Below the pieces are notes generated by a model. That model searched no databases. It was given only the letters and a program-made list of their open reading frames with translations, and was not told where the DNA came from. DNA of 64,000 nucleotides from Diphasiastrum complanatum (Eukaryota; Streptophyta; Lycopodiopsida; Lycopodiales; Lycopodiaceae), in NCBI GenBank assembly GCA_029204225.1, contig CM055110.1, forward strand, positions 35,489,936-35,553,935, written 5' to 3'. The translations under genes and the position numbers were made by a program. Of the stretch, positions 10,895-26,346 are shown in pieces; the first letter of the stretch is position 1, and each line of letters starts with the position of its first letter.

Positions 10895-12023
10895 TGATGG
10901 GAGGAAGAAATAGCTCGAAGCGAAACGAAATGAAATGAAATGAAACAAAATGTGATGAAGGCCGGATAGAGCTGACTTGGCAGGAGTAGCTACTGCTACT
11001 AACTATGGTCTAATCCTCTTCCAAGCCCCAGATCGCTTCTGACGATCTATTGTAAAACTTAAACTTGTGAACAACAGATAATGTTGAGTAAAACAACAGC
11101 GAAAATTTATCTACTACTAGCATGCATTCCAATATTGCAGATCATACACATCACGAAACAAAGCATTGAGAAAATCGCTTCTATATCAGAACTAAATTTA
11201 CAATATCTTTCTTGAGCGCTGTCTGTTTCCCAGATCAGCGAGACGTTGGCGCGAGAGAGATGTTCTCTCTCACGAATAATATGACTAGCTACTGCTAATC
11301 TGCGTATAGCAATACATATATTCAGAGTAACATTTTTTATTAGAGAGATTAAATGATCTATAACTAATTTCAGATTACAAGAGCAACGGATTAGGCACGT
11401 CCTAACGCTCTTCTACTAATGTCATCATATCATATTAGAAAGTTGTACTTCATGGTACTTGTTTGATCTTCCTGGTCCTTTGGAGTGCGAAGAGTTTCAT
11501 GTCGCAAACAGTTCGTGTCGTGTCGTTTCCTGTTGTTTGACCTTCTCCAGTTGTTTGTGCAATAGCTGCCTTTTGCCCGTTGCATAGCGCCTTCATGCTA
11601 CAGACCTTCGCCTTTTGCTTAAGGACCCTTTTTGCGATTTTAAAAGCAATGTCGTTTTTTCAAGGGTAGTGTACCTATTTTCAAGGGCACCTTCACTTTT
11701 TCCCGAAAGGCGAAAAAAGCGAAACACCTGAAGGTAGGCTTAAAAAATATTTCTAAGGCATTTAGAAACAATGTTGTCTTTTTCGGAAAAATGCGAAAAA
11801 TGCGACAGTGTTGGGAGAGTTGGCCAAAATCATTTTCTAAGTGTTTTCTTGACTTAGCGCTGAATATTTTTCATGACCCAAAAATGTGAACTGTGTGACA
11901 AAACAGTTTATAAATGCAGACTGTGCGAAACATAGTTCAAAATGCACAGTCACTAAACACAACAAAGGAAAAACTAAGGAAAAATGCTAAGGCTTTGAAA
12001 GATAGAAACTCTTAGTTTCTTCA
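10895..12023 (-). repeat. LTR of a minus-strand Ty1/copia element
   Basis: On the minus strand the block starts TGAAGAAACTAAG directly after a purine tract GAGAGGGAGC (12024-12033) and ends CCTCCCATCA. It carries GCGACA, GCGAAA and TTCGCC words like the LTR at 8723-10422, in opposite orientation, so the two may be related families. Confidence 0.65.
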
Positions 12024-12445
12024 GCTCCCTCTCAAAGCTGGTACTTTTCTGATTTCTAGGCTTGCACGTTGCTTTTCAAATATTGCCTTGTCAAGAGACT
12101 TTGTGAAAATATCAGCCACCATCTGCTTCGTTGGAACAAACTCAATCCTCAGCTTGTCTTTCTTAGCCAGATCTCTTATCAGATGATATTTGATATCATA
12201 TTTCGTCCTGGAATGAAACAATTTGGCCTTGTATTTTGATACATTGCCATCAGGTCCATACTTGTATTTGAAAACCCATTTGCACTTTACAGTCTTCCTA
12301 TCTGCTGGCAATGGCTCCAGATTTCAGACATTGTTCTGCTCCATGGAATTCATCTCGTCTTCCATCACTTTAATCCACTTGTTCTTATCTTGATAGCTGA
12401 TAGCTTTCTCATATGTTTGAGGTTCTCCTCCAAATCTTGTCAAAA
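12024..12445 (-). pseudogene. Ty1/copia RT-RNase H remnant with internal deletion
   Basis: Minus-strand reading starts in the RT N-terminus (GEPQTYEKAI, KCKWVFKYKYGPDG, SKYKA) and jumps straight to the RNase H C-terminus (HSRTKYDIKYHLIRDL, MVADIFTKSL). The RT palm with its catalytic Asp pair is deleted, so this is a dead remnant. It is cut at about 12445 by the plus-strand gypsy sequence. Confidence 0.85.
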
Positions 12446-12449
12446 CAAG

Positions 12450-13084
12450 GTGGAGGATAATTGTCGTGGAGGCTATGATCTGGAGAGGTTCAAGAAGCAA
12501 GGGGCCACAGTTTTTGAACAAACATACAAGCCCAAACCCAAAGTATATACATGGGATGTGTATCTCAACAAAGTTCGGGATACAATCGACGACGATATGA
12601 TAAGTGAGGCACCAACACCCCCCACTCAAAAACCACAAAAACCTCGGTTACAAAAACCTAAAGTTATTGGTACAAAATTAACCGAGCGTCAAAAATAGAT
12701 GCGTGAGAAGCTTAAACAGGTGATCAAGCCCTTGTCAAAAAGGACAGAAACCAAACAATCCGACCAAGCTTCCACATCCGGTAGTGAATCAACTCAGATG
12801 ATTCCCAAAGTTTTCAAAACTTTTGTCGACCCACCTTTTGATCTTCCACAGAAGTTCAAAGATTTTACACTGGATGACGTTGTTATCCAGTTACCACAAC
12901 CACATCGGGAACCTACACCAAGTTCCAACTCCTTTGAAGGACCTGGTAAGACAATTCCACTAAACCTTAAAGATCCTGACGAGGAGATAGATCGAATAGT
13001 TCATGTTGGTGCACATTTGTTATCAACCCAACTTTCTGATCTAAAAACTTTACTTTGGATGTATTTGCATGGAATGATACATAA
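12450..13084 (+). pseudogene. Tat-like Ty3/gypsy gag-pol linker remnant
   Basis: Two same-frame open stretches (to 12696 and 12699-13088), split by a TAG, encode a Lys/Pro-rich linker (KPQKPRLQKP) followed by the lead-in to RT. A frameshift near 13040 moves the reading into the RT frame. No zinc knuckle or protease is visible. Confidence 0.7.
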
Positions 13085-15835
<2,751 letters not shown>

Positions 15836-16260
15836 CGAAGAGTTGTTTTTTGTTGACCCAATTTAACACCTTTTTCCTAGTATATATTTTACATTTTTTA
15901 TTCTTTCTTTCTATTTTTCTTGTGTTCTTGCTTGTAGTTCTAGTTTTGCATGCCTATTTTTCACCTCGTTCCTTGTTTATACTTCATACCATTACTTATG
16001 TACTTTCTATGCATTTTCTTCTTCCTGTACATACTCATGGGTCATGGATGTTTTAGATCAGCAAATGATAGGCTACACCATAGAATTGATTCTGACACTT
16101 TTATCCACCTCATTTCTGTCTGACTTGTATCTCAGGCATACAAACATTCCTGGAGATACACCGTTTTCATATGAACTTCTACTCTGAGCCACAGTCATAT
16201 TTTTTCTTTGAAGTTCTTCACTTGCATCAAACTGGTCCATTCCTTCATAATGAGGTTTTC
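15836..16260. other. Downstream pol flank, no gene
   Basis: T-rich then mixed sequence directly after the integrase stop; presumed 3' spacer of the Tat-like element. Confidence 0.4.
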
Positions 16261-16600
16261 TCAAATCTCAACCGAAGCATTCAGTCAAATCTCGACCGAC
16301 GCGCACCTATCAAATCTCAACCGAAGCATTCAGTCAAATCTTGACCGACGCGCACCTATCAAATCTCAACCGAAGCGTTTCTATCAAATCTCGACCGAAG
16401 TGCTTCTCTCGAATCTCAACCGAAGCGTTCAGTCAAATCTCAACCGATGCACACCTGTCAAATCTCGACCAGAGTGTTTCTCTCAAATCTCAACCGAAGT
16501 GCTTCTCTCAAAACTCCACCGGAGCGACCTATTCAACCTCAACCGGCACAAACTGTTAAGTCTCGACCGGAGGCCCCAAATTCAAATCTCACGAACCGGC
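16261..16600 (+). repeat. 24-25-bp minisatellite, about 13 units
   Basis: Units start with TCAAATCTC(A/G)ACCGA at 16261, 16285, 16310, 16334, 16359, 16384, 16409, 16433, 16458, 16483, 16508 and 16533, so spacing alternates between 24 and 25 bp. Later units decay. Because 24 is a multiple of three but 25 is not, reading frames rotate; open frames of 138 and 72 codons exist over it but are repeat artefacts. Confidence 0.92.
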
Positions 16601-16627
16601 CCGTCCCATCTCATTCGAAACTAGAAG

Positions 16628-16942
16628 ATGGCAACCATAAATGCCCTCACCCCGACGCCATTCGCACCTCAGAGAAGTGCGAGATCTAGCATTTTCTGGC
16701 GACAATCTGCTGGCGATTTCCTTGCTGCCATGACCGATCCTGACGCTCGACTGTTCAATCTTTCTGTTATCATCTTCACACCATATCTACCGACTATCAA
16801 CCACCATCGTTACCATTCCATTAAGAGCGCCATCACCAAAACCTTACAACCTAACATCGCCGGCAAAATACATCAACTTACAAGTTTTCGCATGCTGAGG
16901 GGTAGTGTCATGCGAGCACTCATCACGCTCCCGTTACACTAT
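16628..16942 (+). CDS. Unknown ORF, 104 residues
   Basis: Starts MATINALTPTPFAPQ directly after the minisatellite and ends at a stop at 16943-16945. No family is recognised. It lies between a Tat-like pol and other decayed ORFs on the same strand, so it may be a fragment of the extra ORF that Tat elements often carry; this is inference. Confidence 0.25.
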
Positions 16943-17546
16943 TGAACATCATCACAATCAACATCACAAACCATGTATTCCCCTCCCAGTTCTTCTCTCA
17001 CACATATCCACCTTACAAAATCACCATCCTTGACAAACACCCACACATCTTCTACTTTTTGATATTCCACTTTCCAACCTTATTAACTCCATCTCATTCT
17101 CTTCCCACCCTTTTTACATCATATTTCGTTTGCCACCCACATTCCACACCGTTCTATCCAACACAACCCACTTCCGCACACCTTCCATTCCAAACCTCCG
17201 TCTTTTACAACTCTGTTTCATAACGCATCATACATCTCTCCCCACACATATCAAGGTGAACCAATTATGGGACACGGCATGCAAGGCCCAAACAGGCACT
17301 CAATCAACGAAGCCACGGAACGATGATGGAAATGATGGAACAGGAAATCAGGACAGGCAAACCCAATCTTCAGATGATAGCTCAGGATCGGGTGGCCAAA
17401 GAGCCGGTGCTGCTTCCAGAACTTTTTCTCGATCCCCTCCCACCTTTAACCTCTTCTCCTACTCTGTATTTAATTTTTTTGAAACATTTATTCCAACTTA
17501 CCCGATTCTTTCATCTTCTCTCTCTCCATCACCTCCTAGCAAAATA

Positions 17547-17966
17547 ATGGGCCCATCAAAAGGTCCAGCTGACACATACAAGGCCCGACGGGATGAGTTC
17601 CTCCAACAACTCCACTCCCCTAGTGCGGCGTATAGTTTGTTAAACCCACTCCCTTCGAAACCTATCATTCTTGCACCCCTCTCTCCAGATCATTCCATCC
17701 CTAACCTTCCAGAAACTAACACCGACATGGGGGGTGATGATGACTTCCTGGCAGATCAACCAGAGACAAGAAGATTCTCGTCCAGACAAGATACGAGCAC
17801 AGTTGAGCCGTCGACAAGCGAGAAAGCCAAAGAAAAAGATACAGGCACCAAGGCCCTAGATGATTATCTGACGAGACCATTCCAACCACGTAGGACAACT
17901 TCCCCTACCAAGACCAGAGGCAAATTAGCTGACACAAGAGAGTCAAAAAAGTTTGAGAGGAAATAG
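17547..17966 (+). CDS. Unknown charged ORF near a Tat-like element
   Basis: Starting at the ATG at 17547 (MGPSKGPADTYKARRDEF) the frame runs 139 codons to a TAG and is rich in Ser, Thr, Pro, Asp and Lys, so probably disordered. The same frame is open upstream to 17130 but that part is low-complexity. It ends 14 bp into the next decayed ORF. No known domain is visible. Confidence 0.3.
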   Translation: MGPSKGPADTYKARRDEFLQQLHSPSAAYSLLNPLPSKPIILAPLSPDHSIPNLPETNTDMGGDDDFLADQPETRRFSSRQDTSTVEPSTSEKAKEKDTGTKALDDYLTRPFQPRRTTSPTKTRGKLADTRESKKFERK

Positions 17967-18588
17967 CCAATACTCCATCAGGGCCGAGATCCTTGCAGTG
18001 CTACAATCGCAACCGGAGTGGCGGAATAAAGTCCTGAAAGATAGCAGGCGACTCCAAGAGTATCTGAAGGCACCAGCATGGAAGCGAGTGGAGCTCTTCT
18101 ACATGTCACTCAAACACAAAAATCCATGGCCGGTAGAAAAGCCATGAGTGGAGTTGGTTCCGGGAATTTCAGAGAAAACCTCCTCGGATGATCTGAGGCT
18201 GTAGTTACTCGACTTCAGACACAAGTACAAAACAAGTGTCGATCTTTGCGTGCAAGAAAGTGCCAAATATTGCATATCTATGGCCTTTCTGATGCAGCAA
18301 GATTGTTTTTGGGATCAAGGCTTGGATCCCATTTAGATCAACTCGAATATAGCCCTCCAGTCAGAAGAAAACCATGAAATGATGGCCAGGCTATACTACA
18401 GAGCGGCCTTCATGTCGTCGCGTTATGTGACCATGGTGGAGGACTGGCAAGAAATGGGCTTTGTGGAGAAGATAAGAGAATACCTGGGGCCTCTCAATTT
18501 TGGAAGTAAGCTCTGCTTCCAAGTTTTTGAAGCCTTGGGGCGAAAGATGAGCGAGAGAAAGCAAACGGCACGACGACGAGGTGAGTAG
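17953..18588 (+). pseudogene. Decayed ORF of about 212 codons, unknown protein
   Basis: A single frame reads through with only three stops (near 18145, 18205 and 18336) to a TAG at 18586-18588. Its composition is protein-like (WRNKVLKDSRRLQEYLKAP, WKRVELFYMSL, MFVEKIREY-type helices), unlike the shadows around it. It probably descends from a real coding sequence of the neighbouring element. No family recognised. Confidence 0.45.
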
Positions 18589-18589
18589 G

Positions 18590-20100
18590 ACTCGCAAAAA
18601 GTTCTCAGAAAGGCTGGAATGTAGCAGCCAATTGAGAGACTTCCAATTTTGAAAAAAATAATAATAATAAGTTTTGCGGATAATAAGCACCTAGTTTTAC
18701 GGAAGTGAACGAAGATCCACGCTTTTCCAAGTGCCAAGCAAAAAGACATCACCGGTGTTGCAGTGGGTCCTGCAACAGATAAGGGGTGGATAATGGTAGC
18801 AGATTCCAGAGAATCCCCAGATGTCGAGCCAAGCCGAAGACACAAAATACCTCTCACCCATGACCGAGAGGTCTCATAAAGAGGAGAGCAGAAGAAGCTG
18901 AGAGCTGAGCATGAGAGCCGAGAAATTACTAGCTAGGATGACAGTGAACTATCTATGTGAGCCTACATGGTGTATCCCAGAGAAGGAACGACCATGTAGG
19001 AGCTAGTCGTATTTTCTAGGCTTTGTCAATAAATGTTGACCTCCCTTAAATTAGTTAGAGTGAGCCACCTTTTGATGGTGACCTTTAGTGGAAGGGCAAA
19101 TTCCACATGTAATTTCTAATTTGGTGGAATTGCCACTTGGGCTCTACATGGGCAGCCTTCTTGCTTATTTAAAAACTCCCCTCTCTTATGAGGGAGCTTT
19201 GAATGTATTGTCAAGATCTCTTGAGCAAATAAATAAGATCCTCCACGAGTTCTTGATAATCGCTAAGCTCCTTGTTCATGGCAATGTTCTTGAGTGAAGT
19301 TTCTATGAGCATGCTTGATTTCCTTGCATTGTGGATTAACTATTTCTTGTTTCCTTGTTTCCTGCTTAGTTGTGTATTAGGATTCATTTCTTGTTTGTAA
19401 AATAAGGTAGGAATCAGCACTCAAGTAAACTAAATAGGCTGGAATAGTGGTGTAGATCTTGCATACTTTCTTACATTCCAATTTTTTATTGTTCTTGAGC
19501 AATCTAGGCATCAAGAAATGAGTGTTTCTTGACTCTAAGACTGTTAAAATGTTGTTAGGAATCTAGTTACTTGTTTCTTGTTCCTTGTTTCAGTAGTTTC
19601 GTGTTTGTCCTCTCTCTTCTGATTTGCAAACAATTTTTCTGTCTTTGAATTTTCTTTTCGTGCGGAAGCTCTTACAGGATCCCAAACACTCGATTACGCA
19701 TCATAGAACATATTTTATTCTAGCAATCAAGAGACACAGCACAAGGCCAAGAGATACATGAAATAGAGCGACTATATTGTCAGTTTGGTTTTAGAGCAAG
19801 ATCGTTAGTGTCTCGCTTGTTGGCGGATTGACTCTCTGCTCTTTCGCTGTGTTCCGCTCGTTGGCAGACTTTTATGCACAGCTATGGTATTTTTGTTTTC
19901 TTACTCTATTCGCTATGTCTCTCTCTGTTTCTTACAGATCTCTGTAAAATTCTCATCACTTTTTTTCTCTTTTTGGTTATGATCCAGAGAGGATCGTTTA
20001 TACCTGTACTATGTAGAGTTTACACAATAGCTAAACGTAGAATCACAAGACTAGTTAACGCTAATCAACTAGTTAGTTAGTCTTCGTCGTTGCTATTTGT
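18590..20100. other. LTR-like non-coding stretch, boundaries unclear
   Basis: Contains a TATA-like CTTATTTAAAAACTCCCC (19165-19182) and repeated CTTGTTTC words (19350-19600), as in plant LTR R/U5 regions. The phrase GTGTCTCGCTTGTTGGCGGA (19818) resembles TGTCTCGCTTGTAGGCGGA at 37981. I could not pair it with a second LTR or find its ends. Confidence 0.35.
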
Positions 20101-20466
20101 TTCAGCTGGGCATGAAGCCCGTTGAGCTGCCAGCTGGCAGCGTGAAAGATTTCTCTTCGTGTGTTTTTGTTCTTTTCGTAGTTTTCGTTTTGCGTCCATT
20201 TTGCACTTTGCAAACCTGGAGGTGTGTTTACGATTCGCAATTAATTGGCGAATCGTTCGTGCTTCAAGTCAAAGACATGTTGACTGTCGCGAATTGTTAT
20301 CGTTTGACCTTCGTGTCTTGTTCGTGCTGCGACAAAGTTGTAGGAGCTCACCATTTCTGACAGCATACATATACGATTTTGATATTGTATAACCATCATC
20401 AATGAATATTGGATATAAAAATTGCTCCAATTTTAAGAAGAGTTTTCTACTAGGCATGAAAAACAC

Positions 20467-22130
20467 ATGTCATAGTCCGCACGCTTAGATCCATGTCATG
20501 CTAATAAATGACCTTACAATGATTTGATATTTTGCATTGCCATGAAAATATTTGCATAATACAATACTCCTTAGAAATGAGTTGATCATTCTCTTAAAAT
20601 ATCTAATATTCCATGAATAAAGTAGCAATGTATAACATCATCACTTTCAACATAGTTCAAAGCATTATTTATATTTCTTGTTGTTTGCATGCAATTCAAG
20701 ACATTATTTCACAAGACTATCTCTATCTAGTATACTGAGTCACATTCATTCGTTCTATCTTAAAGATATATCTGTCATCATCATCTAGTGCAAGTGATGA
20801 TAATAACATAAGCAAACAAAAGTTGTACATTGGTTCTCATATACATTGATTATCTTGTCATCATTATCAAAGATTTGAGAGACATGATGAAAGTGGACAA
20901 GCAAATAAATCAAGATACATGTATGTCCAAACCACCCAGGTCATAATCAAGTCCTCAAGTTCAAGTAATATATTGATGCTACATTGTGTCACAAGTTGAT
21001 GTACAATGTGTTGGAAGTTAAAAATTTCTTCATGAAAAAGGACTTGATTTTTTGTGAGCACCTCTATACTTAATAAAAAAGATATTTCATTTATGAATTT
21101 CTGGCTACTTGTAAGTCTTAAAGCTAGACAAAAAAACAATGATAAATTATATGCTTAGTAAGTAGTAGTTCTAACCAAATTATTTACTTTTATGCAAATT
21201 TTTCCTTTCATGTTTACAAGTATCATTTAGGTGTACTATAAATCATTACAAAAAGAAAAATGCTCACTTTTACTCTATATAATCTTTTCAAAAGTTAACC
21301 CCACTAAGGGCAATCAAACTACAAAAAATAAGTTGTATGTAAGGTCCTTAAAGCTATTGGAATTGAATACCAAAATGATTGCATCCTTTACAAAGGTGAA
21401 GATATTAAGAAAAAATCTATTTGTAAAAAAAGATTTCTATTTGTAAAGCATCTTAACTTTCACTTGCAAGGGAATGAAGCATCGTGTCTATGAATTCACA
21501 ATTGCAACGAACGTTCCATTATAATGGATGCAATCTCTTGTTTCAAATAAAATATTTGGATCCCAAGTGATTCTTTAACATGGAAAATGGTCTGAAAAGG
21601 AATTTCCATGTTTTAAAATTTGAAATTTAATTTTTCCATAAATGATGTCAATCTCTTTGATGTTTAAATGACTGACCTAGCTGATTTTTTGGGTCAAATA
21701 TAACATTTTATCCTAGTTAATCAAGAAATGATATATTATGCTAGAGCCCGCCCAACCCCCCCCCCCCCCCCCCCACCCCTCCTCCCTTTTTTTTTTTAAC
21801 ATATAAGTGTATGCGGCACCACTTTGTGGTAGACTTGAAAGAGTTGTGGAGGTATACAACATCATAGCATTAAAGAAACTTCATACTACTTGCAATATTG
21901 ATTTAGATTATCAATGCCTACTATTGTGGATAGAGTGATGTGCATACGAGAAATTTTCTATCCACAAATCAATCTTAGGTGCCTTGATTTAATCATATTT
22001 CTAACAAGTTACTAAAGTGTGTTCCACTTAATCATCTAGCCATAAAATCCATGGAGATTTGTAGGGCTAGCTACTTATGGATGGCATGCATGTTTTGTTG
22101 GACTAGAGCTTAATACAAAGCATCTAGAAA
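20467..22130. other. AT-rich, no gene; contains a poly-C run
   Basis: No recognisable coding motif on either strand. A C19 run lies at 21756-21774 followed by a T run. Confidence 0.5.
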
Positions 22131-22134
22131 TTTT

Positions 22135-22575
22135 CATTAGGGCCCTTTTTGGACTCAAAAAGGGCCTCTTCACTAATTATGATTAGTGTTAATGATGACA
22201 TGTGTACCAATAAAAGAATGACAAGTGAGTTGGAATGGTCCATATGACATGGCACATTCAATGGCCTAGATGAAATCCCCAAAATCTAACTCACCCACTA
22301 ACCACACTATAACTCTACTCCCCTAGCCCCTTATTAATGACAATGTGACACTCATAAGTAAAAGAAAATTCAAATTTGTAAAGGGTTAAAAAAATTTCAC
22401 ACTTCATCGGTCTTTATTTTAGTTTTATTTTGGTGAGAAGATATGTTGTAAATTTTTTTATTTTTCATTTTGAAATCTCAAAGAAATGGTACAAAGGGGG
22501 GGGGTGGGGGGGGGGGGGGGGGGGAGGGGGGGGTTTCCCTATTGTACCTAAGAATTTTTTTTAATGAGGGGACTA

Positions 22576-22606
<31 letters not shown>

Positions 22607-23340
22607 TTTTCTTTCCCATGCTCCTGCACGGCCGCCGTCGTAGGTTTTGCTTGGCTGATGGACACCTCGGGCCACTATCCCGTCTCGGTGCCCAGCGCGC
22701 CGATTGGCCCAAGCAAGCGCCTCCTTAAGGCTTTCAAAAAAGTGCGCTTTCTGAGGCTAGTCTGCGCGCTGGGCACCAAGGCAGCTAGTGGCCCAAAGTG
22801 CATTTGCTGGGGCGAAGGAACTTGCACGACCCTGCATGATGGCGGCCATGCAGGTTGGAGCATGGGAAGGGGGGACCCCTCTTACGCTTTCAAAAACTTA
22901 TTTGGCCGCCGTGCACAAGGTGGAGCATGGGAAAGGGGGCGTGGGGTACCCCACTTACACTTGCAAAAAAATTTGTTTCTTAGGTACAAGGGGGGACCCC
23001 TCCCCTTTAACCGTTTCTTTAACATTCCAAAATAAAAAATAAAAAAATTTACAACATATATTATCACCAAAATAAAGCTAAGAAAAAGCCAATGAAGTGT
23101 GAACAAAAATTTTAGCTCTTCACAAACTCAAAAATAAATCATTCTTTTGCCAATATTAAATTTAATTATATATTCATTTAATATACTAGGTTCAAGTGCA
23201 ACCTATGTGACTAGGTTCTAACTCAAGCTAAACCCAAGGTGAACTGCCACATAGGACTGTTAGCAAGTTAATTAATCGAGATTATCAAACATGTTTAGGC
23301 AAGGAAGAGGCCCTTTTTGAGTTCAAAAAGGACCCTAATG
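22135..23340. mobile_element. Large foldback (hairpin) element
   Basis: The outer ends are inverted: 22135-22171 (CATTAGGGCCCTTTTTGGAC...) against 23304-23340 reversed (CATTAGGGTCCTTTTTGAAC...), about 36 bp with two mismatches. Each end is itself a small hairpin (GGCCCTTTTT...AAAAAGGGCC). Inner arms of roughly 240 bp (22398-22640 and 22870-23112) also match in inverted orientation, for example TTGTACCTAAGAA and ATGTTGTAAATTTTTTTATT. The centre is palindromic: GGTGCCCAGCGCGC (22688) pairs with GCGCGCTGGGCACC (22767), and GGGCCACTA with TAGTGGCCC. The part between outer ends and inner arms does not align well. No transposase ORF and no clear target duplication. Confidence 0.8.
22496..22606. repeat. 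Poly-G run facing poly-C run
   Basis: A G-rich run (22496-22533, broken only by one T and one A) is followed 45 bp later by C28 (22579-22606). The two can pair as a long G:C stem. They lie in one arm of the foldback element only; the other arm has short runs (GGGGAGGGG, CCCCCC) at the same places. Confidence 0.92.
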
Positions 23341-23344
23341 TGAA

Positions 23345-26330
23345 TTATACTAGAATAATTGGAAAAGACATAAGCATCCATCATTTATAGAAAATTAAAG
23401 AGTGTCTGAAAATTATATATAAGAAAGAAGAATCTTATAAAAAATACATGCACTAGATCTGGATTGATTTTGAAAGTACACTATGTAGCTAGATAGTTTG
23501 ATCCCATTATGGTCATTCAATCAACTTGGTCACTTGTTTTCATTCTATATGGACATAAAATGAGGCTACTGAGGCATGCATATCTTCAAGATGACATACT
23601 CACTATATTGGCATGGAGAGCACTATATTAATCACATTTTGAATTGGCATTTTTCATTTTTCATCGTCGATGCCATGTCATTGTATGGGAATGCATGGTA
23701 TATATTTCCCTCACCCTAAGCCACGATTGGCCTTCTCACAAATGGATTAGAAGGCCTTGAAGAACCTTCATGTCAATGGGGCTATACACCCAAGTGGCCT
23801 TCTAGGTGACACCCAATAGTTCCAAGTGGCAACTAATTAGCAAACTATAGGACTGAGTGGTATGCAAATTGCCCAAAGTGGCATGCAACTGGCCCAGAGT
23901 AGCCCTCACGGTTTTCCAAGTTGTCTCCAAAAAGTCTAAAAAAATTTGGGCATGAGGAGGAAAATGATTTTGGCCTACATTTGTTGGATGTGAGAAGGAA
24001 GTGAGAGAGGAGTAAATTGATTACGAAAATAACTCTCATGTTGTCATGGGTTGCTACAAGCAAGAACAGTCTGAAAGAATGTATATGTAGAAATATATTC
24101 ACAACAAATGCATTCTCACTAACTGGACCGATAAATTAGTTCATACTGAGACAAATGAATGAGTACAGTCCACCGAAGAGATTAAATAGGTTGGGGAATT
24201 ACTATAAATCGGTTTTCAGTATGAGTTTAGTTTCAGAATTTTGCATGGTAGTGCAATATGATAATGTTGTTCCTCAGGCATCAAAGACAATCGTCGTCTG
24301 ATCAGAAACTGAGTTGTAGATGTCCAGGTTTTGATCAGAGTGAGTGAACGAGCGTAAGCATGCAGTAGTAAAGTGTAATCAAATCACAACATGCATACAT
24401 CTACGTTAGACACAGATGGGAATGTGTTGCTTCTATATTACACTAAAATCTTAAACAACACAGAATGTTACAGCCAAAATGTCGACGTAACTAGGATGAT
24501 GAATATCTTCCGATTAGACGAATAAGTTTGCATCAACATTCGTTATTTTGACATTGTTGGCCCATGTTCTTCTATGTCACTGCCTTCTTGAATGTGATGG
24601 TTGCCTCCTTTGAGACTCATGATTCAAAGATAGGCATCAATATGCTAGTCATTTTACAGGTCAGCTCTAAGGCCTTAGTAGGACTCTTGAAGCAGTGGCC
24701 ACAAATGGCAAATAGAAATCGACTAATCTATTACAACTAGCTATTTATACTTCAAAATGCTGAAAAAACCATTTTCAAAAAAATTTCTTAGCCCAATTTA
24801 TATTGTCAAAATATAGGCTAACGCTTCTTCTACAAATGTTCTTGGTTCTCTTGCCTTACATGTTGCTTTTTTATTCTTATTTGGTTCTTTGACTCCTCTA
24901 CTCCAGAGGATGCCCCACCCTTAGAAACTTGGCATCCCACCTAGCCAGCTTCTTATGAGGTTATTTGGAGACTCGGCCCCTCTATTCCCTTCAAAGGAAA
25001 CTTTTTTTGGTTTGTAGAATTTTGTTCTCATTGGCACAACTTTAGTCTCTTTGAACCTCTTTACTACCTCTTTTCTCATCAATAAAGGCCACATCTGCTA
25101 CTCCAATCTCTTGAACTTGGAATCCTTCCTTTCATTGAGCTTAGACTAAAAGAGGGAGCCTTGCTTAATGTAATCTTAGTGGCCTCTCTCATCTTAGTCA
25201 TTCTTCTCACCTTTTGACTTCTAGAAACTATATCTCTCATTTATTAATATATTTTATATGCCCATGTAGAAATATCTCCACCTCCCTTCTTACTTTTTTC
25301 GTATTGATAATTGGTTCCAATTTGATCTCAAAGCTTGATCTCTCATACTCTTCCTCTCCAATGACATGGCCTTTACACAATAGACTATGAAAATTTTGTC
25401 TACAAGTGGCCAACAATGATGAGAATCTTGGCTCACAACAAGTACCTTTGAATCTATATGAAACTTGTGTTGGGAATCGGGATGATGGAGTGGACGATCC
25501 TCGGTGCATGCACTACACATATCAAATCATATCAGAGTGATGAGCTGAAAGACTTGACTGATCCTACTTGACTCTAACTTCAAAGTCATTAGAATCCATG
25601 TTATTGATTATGTAGGCAAACACAAGGTCTTGCGACTAATAGTGTGGCAAGAATGCAGACAATCCAAACAAAATAGTAAGAAAATCCATATGGAACGATC
25701 AAGAAAGCATTGCATGCACACTGACACTATATTGAATGCAATGAGATGATAATTAGATTCAATAAGAGTATAAAAATACAAGTCAGTAAATGCTAGAGCA
25801 CAAAACAATTGCAGACGAAACTACGTGCCCAAAAACTATCTTAGTTTTGTAATAGTTATGAGCTTATTCCGACTCTTAGTCTGAAAACAAGAATCGATGC
25901 ATGAAAGCATCTACAATGCTTGTCAATGAAAGAATAATACAATTAACATTATTAGCATCATCATCTCTTGTAATGTACATTTGTGTAGATATATACAGAA
26001 TGGCATAGAGACGTTGAGCTGTCCGATGATGTAGACCTTGGCTGAAGTAGTGGATGCCACCATTCAGGTAGTTAGCAGGCATGGATGTCACTGTCCTAGT
26101 AGGCAGTAGTCATGGCTATAGAGGTGGGTCCAATCAGTGAGGCAAATCGACGGGACATGTGTCCCGGCAACGGCAACCCTGGCCATGCATGGGTTGCCAT
26201 AAAGAAAGCTATATCTACAGTGTACTTAGTTTTTGAAAATATAGTTGCTATAAGAGCTTAAGGTGGAGAGTGGTTTATGTGTACATTACTGTGTTGCATA
26301 ATCTATGATATTTTTTCAAACAAATTTTAA
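23345..26330. other. No recognisable gene
   Basis: Mixed AT-rich sequence. Open frames of 60-90 codons on both strands show no domain motifs. Confidence 0.45.
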
Positions 26331-26331
26331 C

Positions 26332-26346
26332 TTGGTATTAGAGTGG
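26332..26346 (+). other. Degenerate primer-binding-site motif
   Basis: TTGGTATTAGAGTGG resembles the initiator-Met primer site with one substitution. It is placed upstream of the copia gag remnant at 27888, so it may mark the LTR end of that element, but no LTR start was found. Confidence 0.4.

Noticed and set aside
16208-16624. 138-codon ORF with Ser-Asn-Leu repeats
   Set aside because: Pure minisatellite translation; 24/25-bp spacing rotates the frame.
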